From Oscillospiraceae bacterium (GTDB taxonomy: Bacteria; Bacillota; Clostridia; Christensenellales; Aristaeellaceae), in assembly GCA_031266295.1 (NCBI GenBank), contig JAISBH010000036.1, positions 1 to 12,636 on the forward strand: a DNA stretch of 12,636 bases. Direction: 5' to 3'. The notes beneath the pieces are model-generated. The model was not told where the DNA came from, searched no databases, and was given only the letters and a program-made list of their open reading frames with translations. A program made the position numbers and the translations under genes. Positions 5,592 through 12,636 of the stretch are shown here, piece after piece. Numbering within the stretch: the stretch's first letter is position 1; each line of letters begins with the position of its first letter.

Positions 5592-7967
5592 ATGCCCGAT
5601 AAACATTCATACAAACTGACCTATAACCAAGCGGCTGAACGCTGGATTGACGCGCTACCGATGGGCAACGGCCGCTTGGGCGCGATGGTCTATGGTCACG
5701 CGAACATCGACCGCATCCAATTAAACGAGGACAGCCTATGGTACGGTCGGTTCATCGACCGGAACAACCGCGCGACGCTGGCCAAGCTGCCCGATATCCA
5801 GCGCGCCGTTCTAGACGGACGCCTGGAAGAGGCGGAGGATCTCATCAGTCGCTACATGATTGGCGCGCCGAGCACGATGCGCCACTACGAACCGCTGGGC
5901 GAACTGGACGTCGCGCTGAACGTGCAAACCCCGTTCGTAATGGGCTGGCTGCCCAACAGCGACGGCGTCGAATCGTATCGTCAGGAGCTCGACCTGACGA
6001 CCGGCGTGCAGACGATCACCCACAAGAAGGACGGCGTGACGTTCACCAAGGAGATATTCATCAGCCATCCCGATCAGGTGATGGCCATGAGGATCAAGGC
6101 GGATAAACCCGGCGCGATTCGGCTGGTCGCGCAGATGGATCGCTGCCGCATATTCGACGAAAAGACCCCCGATCATCGCCGCCCCGGCAAATTCTCGCGC
6201 GGCGGCGGATGGGCGGGTATGCTGCTGGATCATAATCATACGATCAGCGCCGACACGCTGCTGATCGCCGGCAACGCGGCGGGCGTGGAATTCGCCGGCG
6301 CGGTGCGGGCGGAAACCGATGGCGTGCTGGACGATCCATACACGATGCTGTCGGTCAGCGGCGCATCGTACGTAACGCTGTATCTCGCCGCCGCGACGGA
6401 GAACCGCGAGGCCGATCCAACCGCCGCCGTACTGGCCGCGCTGGACAGGGCGGTGTCGATGGGCTATGAGACGATCAAGGCGCGGCACATCGCCGACTTT
6501 GAATCGCTGATGTCACGCTGCACCCTCGCCCTTGGCGAAGAACCGGACGCGCCGACGGACGTCCGTATCGACCGGGCGTCGAAGCATGAGCTGAAAGGCG
6601 GATCCGATCCTGCGCTGGCCGCGCTGTACTTCATGTTCGGGCGGTATCTGATGGTCGCAGGAGGCCGCGCGGATTCATACGCGCTGAATCTTCAGGGCAT
6701 ATGGTGCCACGAGTTCATCCCATCGTGGGACAGCAAGTACACCATCAACATCAATACCCAGATGAATTACTGGCCCGCCGAAACCACCAACCTCAGCGAG
6801 ACGCATATGTCTATGTTCGCCCTGATCAAAGCGATGCGGGAGAAAGGCCTGGAAACCGCGCGCGTGATGTACGGCTGCCGGGGCGCGGTATGCCACCACA
6901 ACACCGACCTTTACGGGGACTGCGCGCCGCAGGACGTGTACCTCGCGTCCACCAGCTGGACGACGGGCGGGGCGTGGATGGCGCTTCATCTTTGGGAGCA
7001 CTACCGCTGCACGCTCAACCTGGCGTTCCTGCGTGAATGGTATCCGGTCATGCGCGACTTCGCGCTATTCTTCGTCGATTTCCTGATTGAGGACAAGGAT
7101 GGCGCGCTGGTCACATGTCCGTCGCTGTCGCCGGAGAACCGGTACATCCTCCCCAACGGACACGATACGCCCATCTGCGCGGGACCGGCGATGGATAACC
7201 AGATACTGCGCGCGCTATTCTCGGCGTGCATTGAGGCTGATAAGCTGCTCGGCCTCAACGATGAACTCGCGCCCGTGTTCGTCAAGACCGCGAGTCGTCT
7301 GCCTAAGAACGCCATCGGCAGCAAGGGCCAGCTCCTTGAGTGGCGCGAGGAGGTTCCGGAGATGACACCGGGCATGGGCCACATCTCGCATCTATGGGGC
7401 GCGTATCCCGGCGACGAGATCAACTGGAAGGATAGCCCCGACCTGCTGGATGCCGCGCGAACCTCGCTCAAACTGCGCGTGGATCACGGAGCGGGTCACG
7501 GCGGCTGGCCCCTCGCCTGGTATATATGCGAGCACGCGCGTATGCTCAATCCCGAGGCCGCCGGACTGGATATCGATCAGATGATGGTGTCGAACGGTTC
7601 GCGCAACTTCATGAACGGCGGCTGGCATGTGTTCCAGATCGACGGCAACCTGGGCGCGACGGCCGGTATCGCTGAGACGCTGATACAGAGTCACACCGGG
7701 ATTATTCACTTGCTGCCCGCGCTGCCGCCTCACTGGCTGGATGGCGAGGCGAAGGGTTTAGTCGCGCGAGGCGCGGTAACGGCGGATATGGTCTGGAGGG
7801 ATGGCGGATTGACCCGCGCGTCGCTGACGCCCGCGAAGGATGGCGCGCTCCAGGTTCGAGCGTCGCTGTCGAACGTGATCGCGAATGGCGCCGATGTTCC
7901 GACACGCAAAACGGAATGGGGTTTCTCATTCGACGCGAAGGGCGGCACGACGTATATATTGTCGTAA
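5592..7967 (+). CDS. GH95 family glycoside hydrolase (alpha-L-fucosidase or alpha-L-galactosidase), cytoplasmic
   Basis: This 791-residue enzyme should release a terminal alpha-linked L-fucose or L-galactose from an imported glycan by the inverting mechanism of GH95. The N-terminal beta domain opens with AERWIDALPMGNGRLGAMVY (15-34) and LNEDSLWYG (44-52). The (alpha/alpha)6 catalytic domain follows from about 330. Residues matching those known in the bifidobacterial family member AfcA are visible: the Asn pair in TININTQMNYW (N386, N388), the acid Glu in SLSPEN (E515) and the Asp in QIDGNLG (D684). Residue 384 is Thr where AfcA has His, which bears on substrate choice. There is no signal peptide, so it acts in the cytoplasm after import. 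The start is ATG 5592, with AGGAGG ten bases upstream; an in-frame GTG at 5418 lies inside the MFS gene and adds unrelated residues. Length is normal, with no breaks. Confidence 0.94.
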   Translation: MPDKHSYKLTYNQAAERWIDALPMGNGRLGAMVYGHANIDRIQLNEDSLWYGRFIDRNNRATLAKLPDIQRAVLDGRLEEAEDLISRYMIGAPSTMRHYEPLGELDVALNVQTPFVMGWLPNSDGVESYRQELDLTTGVQTITHKKDGVTFTKEIFISHPDQVMAMRIKADKPGAIRLVAQMDRCRIFDEKTPDHRRPGKFSRGGGWAGMLLDHNHTISADTLLIAGNAAGVEFAGAVRAETDGVLDDPYTMLSVSGASYVTLYLAAATENREADPTAAVLAALDRAVSMGYETIKARHIADFESLMSRCTLALGEEPDAPTDVRIDRASKHELKGGSDPALAALYFMFGRYLMVAGGRADSYALNLQGIWCHEFIPSWDSKYTININTQMNYWPAETTNLSETHMSMFALIKAMREKGLETARVMYGCRGAVCHHNTDLYGDCAPQDVYLASTSWTTGGAWMALHLWEHYRCTLNLAFLREWYPVMRDFALFFVDFLIEDKDGALVTCPSLSPENRYILPNGHDTPICAGPAMDNQILRALFSACIEADKLLGLNDELAPVFVKTASRLPKNAIGSKGQLLEWREEVPEMTPGMGHISHLWGAYPGDEINWKDSPDLLDAARTSLKLRVDHGAGHGGWPLAWYICEHARMLNPEAAGLDIDQMMVSNGSRNFMNGGWHVFQIDGNLGATAGIAETLIQSHTGIIHLLPALPPHWLDGEAKGLVARGAVTADMVWRDGGLTRASLTPAKDGALQVRASLSNVIANGADVPTRKTEWGFSFDAKGGTTYILS

Positions 7968-7997
7968 TTCAAACCCGACGTCGAAAGGACGATGACG

Positions 7998-9506
7998 ATG
8001 ATCGGTTTCACGCGGCGGATGCTCTCGATTACGGCGGCGATATTTGTCGCGCTGTCATGCGCGCGCGCCGCCGCCGCCGAGACCGTCTTTACATGCTTCA
8101 TCAACCATACGTGGTACCCGGTATCCAGTTTCACAGGCATCATACCGGAGGAGATAACGCGGCTAACAGGGGTGCGGCTGGATGTGACTATCGCGAAGGA
8201 TCAACGCCAGCTGAACATGATGCTGGCCTCCAACGCTCTGCCCGACCTTATATTCACGGGCAGCCAGTTCGACGCGCTGTCCGATCCCGCCGTGTGCCTG
8301 GACTACGACACGCTGATAGAGCGCGCCGGGCTGGATTGGGATATCGCCGAGGATCTGCGCAGCAACGCGCTGATATTCTCCGGCGACGGTAAGCTGTACA
8401 CGATTATCAATTACTACACCCGCACGCAGGATTGGGCGGACACGCGTTCCGTACCGATGACGGCGTCGCTGATGGCGCGCCAGGACATACTGGACGCGAT
8501 GGGCAATCCGCCGCTAAACACAACCGACGATCTGATGGACGTATATCTACGGGTGCGGCGCGAGTATCCCGACATTATCCCGCTGATGTTCGAGTCGACG
8601 CATCGGTTCAACGCGTTCCGGGCGTACTTCGGCCTTGGGCTGACGGAGTTCACGCGCCAGCCGGACGGGCGGTATCTGTTTTTCGCGCGCGACCCGAGGT
8701 ATAAGGAGATGCTGGCTTGGCTGAACCGTCTGTACCGCGAGGGATGCATCCCGCCGGAGAACTTCGCCGCGTCGACGCGGCAGGAGAGCGTGCCGTACAA
8801 GCAGGGCCGCGCCTTTTCATACAGCGCGTGCACTCAAAACGCCAACCTGTCGCTGGACAACGCGATCAAGCAGATCGACCCGTCCTATCATTCGGTGGAG
8901 CTGCCTCCGCTTCAGGACGCCAACTATACCATGTCCTCGCTGGGCTGGTCAGGCACGTTCATACCGCTGAACAACCGCGACCCGGAAACCGCGATCACGT
9001 TCATCCAATGGATGTTCACGTCTCAGGCGCAGCGGCTCACCCAATGGGGGCGCGAGGGCGTTGATTACACGCTGAACGACGAGCAGCTGCCCGTGTATTC
9101 TGCGGCGCTGATGGCGTCGCTGCAGGACGATTCGTATAATCAGATGTACAACCCATGGTTTCATTTCGGTTCGTCAGCCGTGCTGGAATCGGAAGGCCGA
9201 TGCGCGCTGCTGCCGTTCGAGGACTACGCGGACGCGTACGACCAAATCCGCCGCGCGTGTATCAACAAACCGTGGATTATCGCCGCCGCACCCAAGACCG
9301 GAGATCCCGAAAAGCGCTCATATGACCGCATCCTCGCCGCCGTAAACGAACAGGAGACATACATACTCGTATCCGAGAGCGTCGAGGCGTTCGAGGCGCG
9401 ATGGGAATCGTATCAGGATTCACTGCTGCTGATGGACGTTGAGGGCTTGGAGTTGCATATCAACGAAGCGATACCCGAACTTAAGTCAAGGTATGCGGCA
9501 CCGTGA
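7998..9506 (+). CDS. Second extracellular solute-binding protein SBP2, paralogue of SBP1, likely co-sensor
   Basis: This 502-residue exported binding protein is related to SBP1 along its whole length. Shared blocks include TGIIPEEIT (46-54), DPRYKE (about 232-237), LGWSGTFIPL (315-324) and GREGVDYTLNDE (351-362). The signal segment ends near AAAA-ET at about residue 27; a Cys at 21 gives only a poor lipobox. ATG 7998 is preferred because AAAGGA ends eight bases before it, whereas ATG 7992 would leave only two bases. It lies 30 bp after the GH95 gene and overlaps the kinase gene by 4 bp (GTGA). It has no permease of its own, so it either shares the divergent importer or, more interestingly, presents ligand to the kinase ectodomain. 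Such a pairing is known for the xylose sensor XylFII-LytS. The sensing role is inference; the paralogy is seen directly. Confidence 0.92.
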   Translation: MIGFTRRMLSITAAIFVALSCARAAAAETVFTCFINHTWYPVSSFTGIIPEEITRLTGVRLDVTIAKDQRQLNMMLASNALPDLIFTGSQFDALSDPAVCLDYDTLIERAGLDWDIAEDLRSNALIFSGDGKLYTIINYYTRTQDWADTRSVPMTASLMARQDILDAMGNPPLNTTDDLMDVYLRVRREYPDIIPLMFESTHRFNAFRAYFGLGLTEFTRQPDGRYLFFARDPRYKEMLAWLNRLYREGCIPPENFAASTRQESVPYKQGRAFSYSACTQNANLSLDNAIKQIDPSYHSVELPPLQDANYTMSSLGWSGTFIPLNNRDPETAITFIQWMFTSQAQRLTQWGREGVDYTLNDEQLPVYSAALMASLQDDSYNQMYNPWFHFGSSAVLESEGRCALLPFEDYADAYDQIRRACINKPWIIAAAPKTGDPEKRSYDRILAAVNEQETYILVSESVEAFEARWESYQDSLLLMDVEGLELHINEAIPELKSRYAAP

Positions 9507-11257
9507 GGACACGCACGCCGCGCCCGCCTATACTCAAAATGACGACGCAATTCATGCTGCTGTACGGATTTCTCGCGCTGCTGCCCGCGCTGGTATTCAT
9601 CGGCTCGTACTCGGCGCAGGTGTCGAACCGTCAGCGTCAGGAGATATGGTATCAGGAGAAACTGTTTCTCAGCCAGACGGCGGCGTCACTGAACCAGGCC
9701 ATCGTCAGCATGGGCGCGGTCGCGGACACGTTGACGATGAACAGCGCGCTGATGGACATGCTGGAGGGTGTATACCCAACCGCGTCGGATGAGCTGATGG
9801 CGTACATCCGCGTTATCCAGCCCGCGCTGACCCAGTCCCAAGCCGCGAACCCAGGCTTGCGCGGCATGTATATCTATCGGTTTAACGAGACGTTTCTGTC
9901 GGACTCCGATCTGCTGTTTGCGACGCCAATGGTCAGCATTTTCCCATACGATCCGGCGTGGCTGCTCTGCAGCGGAGAGCCGTGCGGCATGATCGTCACT
10001 CCGGCGGATCCGGTGAGACGTCTGTACGGCGAGACGCTGGACACCGCTCTGTACGTCTCGTTCACGAGGGTGTTCGACCGTTCGTTCAGCCAGCAGGTAG
10101 GATTGATAGAGACGCAGCTGGATATGGATCGCGCGCTGACAGAGCTTGGCATACCGCAGGATCGCGGCGCGCTGGAACTGCGATTCGAGGGACGGTGGTA
10201 TCCGATACGTATCACGGCGCGAGGCGCGCATCTTGACGACCCGCTGCCGGACAGCGAAGCCGCAACTATCGAAAAAGATCGAACGCTGATAATAGAACCT
10301 GTCGGGCTCACCCGCATGGAGCTGGCGTATGCGTTCGATCCATCGTTGGGCCAGAGCGCGGTTGGGGCGACGGTATCGATGGCGCTGTTACTGTTGCTGC
10401 CGACGCTGCTGGCGTACTGGTTCGTATATAGGCTGGCGCTGAGGCTGTCGCGGTTCGGGCAGCATATCCAGCAGACGGACGCTTCATCTCCTACCGCTTA
10501 TGAGAAGAAACAACCCGACGACGAGCTAGGCGACGTGGTGAGCGCATACAACACACTGGTATTATTCCACAAAGAACTACTGGATCAAGTGCGCAGCGCA
10601 GAGCGGATGAAGAACGCCGCGACATACTACGCGATGAGTTCACAGGTGAATCCGCACTTCATGTTCAACACGCTGGAGAACATAAGGATGCGGATAGAGG
10701 TCGAGCGGTACGACGACGCGTCCCGTATGTTGCAGACGCTAGCGCGGTTCCTGCGATACAACATATCACTGCGCCAGGACAGCAGTCTTGAGGAGGAGTT
10801 GTGCCACATTGAGCGCTACCTGGTGATCTATCAATACCGTATGCACAGCCGAATAGAGTATTCGGTGAACAGGCCGGACGACGCGCCTTTGAACAAGGTT
10901 CGCTGCCCGTTCTGTATGCTGCAGCCGTTGTTAGAGAACTGTCTGCGCCACGGTATCCGCGACGAAAAGCCTCTGATAATAACGGTTTCGATAGAACCAT
11001 CGGACGACGACTGGCTGATAGTGATTGCGGACAACGGTTCAGGTATGCGGCCGGATGAGATTGAATCGATGAACGAATCGCTGCAAGCGGCGGCGCCGAC
11101 TGAACAAGCGGCACAGGCACAGGTAGGATTATCCAACGTGAACGCCAGGATAAAGTACTTTTACGGTTCTGGATACGGATTGCGGCTGGAGAGTAATGGC
11201 GACGGAGGGTTGACGGTGAGGGTGCTGATAGGGTGGAAGGCGGCGGACGCCGTATGA
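9503..11257 (+). CDS. YesM-type sensor histidine kinase
   Basis: This is the membrane sensor of the two-component system; it should autophosphorylate and pass phosphate to the adjacent regulator. The 584 residues comprise helix 1 (16-36), an extracytoplasmic region of about 250 residues (37-288, probably Cache-like), helix 2 (about 289-309), a HAMP-like linker (310-363), a His_kinase block with the phosphoacceptor in SSQVNPHFMFNTLENI (H385), and an ATPase domain with N-box LLENCLRHG (E478, N479), DNGSGM (510-515) and GLSNVNARI (542-550). The start is GTG 9503, overlapping the SBP2 stop as GTGA, with a weak AAGG eleven bases upstream. ATG 9539 lacks any ribosome binding site. The overlap argues for translational coupling and a fixed ratio with SBP2. 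Expected signal: the sugar handled by this locus. Confidence 0.94.
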   Translation: MRTRTPRPPILKMTTQFMLLYGFLALLPALVFIGSYSAQVSNRQRQEIWYQEKLFLSQTAASLNQAIVSMGAVADTLTMNSALMDMLEGVYPTASDELMAYIRVIQPALTQSQAANPGLRGMYIYRFNETFLSDSDLLFATPMVSIFPYDPAWLLCSGEPCGMIVTPADPVRRLYGETLDTALYVSFTRVFDRSFSQQVGLIETQLDMDRALTELGIPQDRGALELRFEGRWYPIRITARGAHLDDPLPDSEAATIEKDRTLIIEPVGLTRMELAYAFDPSLGQSAVGATVSMALLLLLPTLLAYWFVYRLALRLSRFGQHIQQTDASSPTAYEKKQPDDELGDVVSAYNTLVLFHKELLDQVRSAERMKNAATYYAMSSQVNPHFMFNTLENIRMRIEVERYDDASRMLQTLARFLRYNISLRQDSSLEEELCHIERYLVIYQYRMHSRIEYSVNRPDDAPLNKVRCPFCMLQPLLENCLRHGIRDEKPLIITVSIEPSDDDWLIVIADNGSGMRPDEIESMNESLQAAAPTEQAAQAQVGLSNVNARIKYFYGSGYGLRLESNGDGGLTVRVLIGWKAADAV

Positions 11258-12045
11258 ACATACTTGTAGTGGACGACGAAGCGGTCATTGTTGAAGGCAT
11301 ACTGCGTCACCTGCGCAAGATGGAGCTGGATGATCTGCGCGCTCAGGGGGCATATTCGGGCCGGGAGGCGCTGGCCGCTATGGATTTCTTCAGGCCGGAT
11401 CTGCTCATCACGGATATACGTATGCCAGATATGGACGGACTGGAGTTGATAGCGAAGACGCGTCGGGCAGGGCTGTGCGACCGCTTTATAATCCTCACGG
11501 CATACGAGGTGTTCGAGTACGCGCGGCTTGCGGTGGAGAATCAGGCGCTGCGCTACCTGGTCAAACCAATCGACTGGCCGACGCTGGAGGCTCCGATACT
11601 TGAGCTGGCTCAACAGCGCAAGGCTGAAGTGAACGCGGATAACGTGCTGCGCCAGTATTCGCAACTGTTCGCGGTAGTGGAGAGGGAACACCTCTCACGC
11701 GCGTTGACGCAGGTGACGCGCATTATCAAGGCCAGCGATGGTATAGACGTATCGCTGACGCAGCTGGCCGCGCGAACTGAGTTATCGGAGAACTACATCT
11801 GCATCCTGTTTAAGAAAGAATTGGGTGTAACATTCTTACAGTATGTGTACGCGTTGAGGGTACGAAGGGCGATGGAACTGCTGCTGACCGAACCGGACAA
11901 GACGATTGAGGATATTGCCCGACGGGTGGGGTATCAGAGTGACAGGCAATTTTTCCGGGTATTTCGGGAATGGACGGGTATGTCGCCGCATCAGTTCCGG
12001 GTGCAGAACGGCAGCGAGGCGCGCGGCGCATCCGCGCCTTCGTGA
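11254..12045 (+). CDS. Response regulator with REC and AraC-type DNA-binding domains (YesN-like, short)
   Basis: This 263-residue regulator probably activates both operons once phosphorylated by the upstream kinase. The receiver domain (1-120) shows the acidic pair D7-D8, phosphoacceptor D54 in LLITDIRMPDMDG, T82 and K104 in LVKPID. The AraC domain (about 155-250) has two helix-turn-helix units, the second around TIEDIARRVGYQSDRQFFRVF (217-237). Many YesN proteins are near 500 residues; this one has only a short linker. ATG 11254 overlaps the kinase stop as ATGA and starts exactly at the receiver fold; GTG 11233 is also in frame but less likely. The last eight residues, ARGASAPS, and the stop codon come from the repeat that begins at about 12021. 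The original C-terminus therefore seems to have been replaced or extended by repeat insertion, outside the folded domain. Confidence 0.94.
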   Translation: MNILVVDDEAVIVEGILRHLRKMELDDLRAQGAYSGREALAAMDFFRPDLLITDIRMPDMDGLELIAKTRRAGLCDRFIILTAYEVFEYARLAVENQALRYLVKPIDWPTLEAPILELAQQRKAEVNADNVLRQYSQLFAVVEREHLSRALTQVTRIIKASDGIDVSLTQLAARTELSENYICILFKKELGVTFLQYVYALRVRRAMELLLTEPDKTIEDIARRVGYQSDRQFFRVFREWTGMSPHQFRVQNGSEARGASAPS

Positions 12046-12126
12046 AGTGCACTACGCGCCCTCGCTATGCCCAACTCACGTCCCCCTCCCGACCTCCCCC
12101 ACGGGGAACCCCCTCTGTCGCTGCGG

Positions 12127-12185
12127 AGATAGGTAAGAATCCCTTCGGGAGTCTGCGGATACGCGCCCGCTTCGCGCTGCGCGCC
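12127..12185 (+). repeat. Extra block inserted within repeat copy 1
   Basis: In the left copy the hairpin TGTCGC-TGCG-GCGACA is intact. In this copy about 59 bases lie between the 5' arm with its loop and the remains of the 3' arm, so the hairpin is split. The block has its own small stems (TCCC-TTC-GGGA at 12130-12140, and GC-rich inverted bits near 12160-12185). Boundaries are approximate because the joint is GC-rich. Confidence 0.5.
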
Positions 12186-12260
12186 GCCACATCTCCCCCT
12201 AGGGGGGCGATGAGGGTTGTCGTTTACGACGTGGTTTGCAAGCAACGGGGAACCGGTTGC

Positions 12261-12367
12261 GTTCCGGAACAGACTATCCAGGTAAAACCGGCAGTCCGAA
12301 GCCGGTAGATTGTGTATCACGATGGTCCAGGCGAAGCCTGGTCAGGTTTCGAAAGGGCGGATAGCCC
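12261..12367 (+). ncRNA. Candidate structured core of the repeat, copy 2
   Basis: This is 104/107 identical to the left core on the opposite strand. It contains the palindrome GTTCCGGAAC (12261-12270), CTATCC (12274-12279), stem ACCGGC/GCCGGT (12287-12306), stem CCAGGC-GAA-GCCTGG (12327-12341) and hairpin GGGC/GCCC (12355-12367) with loop GGATA complementary to TATCC. It lies just downstream of the regulator gene, so it would be carried on that transcript unless transcription stops earlier. Family unknown. Confidence 0.35.
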
Positions 12368-12590
12368 GCGGCGCATCCGCGCCTTCGGGAAGGGGATTGA
12401 GGTCCCCCTCCCGACCTCCCCCGGGGCTTGGAACTAGGGCACGGAGGAACGAGTTGCGTTACGAAATAGACTATCCAGGTGAAACCGGCTGGAGGGAGCC
12501 GGTAGATTGTGTATCAGGATGGTCCAGGCGAAGCCTGGTCAGGTTTCGAAAGGGCGGATAGCCCTTCGCAGGGTCCGGGACAGAGTCCCG
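12368..12590 (+). repeat. Composite intergenic repeat, right copy 2 (tandem)
   Basis: The head motif GCGGCGCATCCGCGCCTTCG restarts at 12368, 345 bp after its first occurrence at 12023, so copies 1 and 2 are in direct tandem. The middle modules are shorter and partly replaced (around 12424-12460) by sequence resembling the TTGGAAC...GAGGAACG strip at 76-97. The core and tail hairpin are present. Small stems such as GGGGA/TCCCC (12392-12407) occur in the head. Confidence 0.8.
12471..12590 (+). ncRNA. Candidate structured core of the repeat, copy 3, with tail hairpin
   Basis: The stretch CTATCC...GGATAG is 91 nt here and in copy 2, with seven differences, five of them in the loop of the first hairpin. 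That hairpin remains ACCGGCT/AGCCGGT (12484-12503), with one new pair. The second stem CCAGGC-GAA-GCCTGG (12524-12538) is unchanged. The tail hairpin at 12576-12590 keeps pairing with a different closing pair from the left copy. Changes that spare the stems suggest the fold is under selection or is needed for mobility. Confidence 0.35.
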
Positions 12591-12603
12591 AAACTCCCGT
12601 GCA

Positions 12604-12619
12604 CCCCCCTTCGGGGGGG
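12604..12619 (+). other. C6-TTCG-G6 hairpin at the right edge
   Basis: CCCCCC-TTCG-GGGGGG is a perfect six-pair stem closed by a TTCG loop, a very stable RNA hairpin. It is followed by G-rich sequence and not a T-run, so it is not a standard terminator. It may still slow polymerase or block exonucleases at the end of a transcript from the plus operon. The window ends 17 bases later. Confidence 0.5.
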
Positions 12620-12636
12620 AAGGGGGGCGTTCCCCA

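Larger units (their letters stand above)
12021..12367 (+). repeat. Composite intergenic repeat, right copy 1
   Basis: In the transcript sense of the plus operon this copy matches the left repeat module by module: head with GCGCATCCGCGCCTTCG (12025-12041), pyrimidine strip with CTGTCGCTGCGG, a C5-TA-G5 palindrome at about 12196-12207, GGGTTGTCG, then the structured core. Compared with the left copy it has two extra blocks, at about 12127-12185 and 12223-12254. Its head overlaps the end of the response-regulator gene. There is no credible open reading frame inside. With copy 2 it accounts for the gene-free right edge. There is no hairpin with a T-run here that would make a standard terminator. 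Confidence 0.85.

Noticed and set aside
7968..7997. Separate promoter for SBP2
   Set aside because: The gap after the GH95 gene is only 30 bp and is largely taken by the ribosome binding site; no -35/-10 pair fits.
12046..12636. Group II intron or CRISPR array as explanation of the right edge
   Set aside because: No domain V signature or reverse transcriptase was seen, and the units of about 345 bp with variable inserts are far too long for CRISPR repeats with spacers.

Overview
The window looks like a carbohydrate-utilisation locus from a GC-rich Bacillota, most likely an uncultured clostridial gut-type lineage. The basis is the gene set: an LplA/LplB/LplC-type CUT1 sugar importer beside a YesM/YesN-type two-component system, with AGGAGG-like ribosome binding sites. 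The assignment is an inference from gene content and base composition; there is no rRNA or marker gene to fix the taxon.

Layout. Positions 1-404 are non-coding repeat sequence. Positions 405-4030 hold a three-gene operon on the minus strand: LplB-like permease, LplC-like permease, then the solute-binding protein SBP1. Positions 4031-4290 are the divergent control region. Positions 4291-12045 hold a five-gene plus-strand operon: MFS transporter, cytoplasmic GH95 glycosidase, a second solute-binding protein (SBP2, a clear paralogue of SBP1), YesM-type sensor kinase and a short REC-AraC response regulator. The last three overlap by 4 bp each (GTGA, then ATGA). Positions 12046-12636 are again repeat sequence.

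Proposed working model (inference): SBP1 and the two permeases import an oligosaccharide carrying terminal alpha-L-fucose or alpha-L-galactose, powered by a shared ATPase encoded elsewhere. The GH95 enzyme, which has no signal peptide, removes the terminal L-sugar inside the cell. The MFS protein moves a product or related solute. SBP2 has no permease beside it and is coupled to the kinase gene, so it may be a dedicated ligand sensor for the two-component system.

The most unusual material is at the two edges. Both operons end outward into the same composite repeat, so the island is bracketed by inverted copies; the right side carries two in tandem. Each copy has a core of about 100 nt with conserved hairpins, a possible pseudoknot, stem-preserving changes between copies, and 104/107 identity between left and right. 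The right repeat also supplies the last codons and the stop of the response-regulator gene. This could be a mobile structured element or an uncharacterised RNA in the 3' ends of transcripts.
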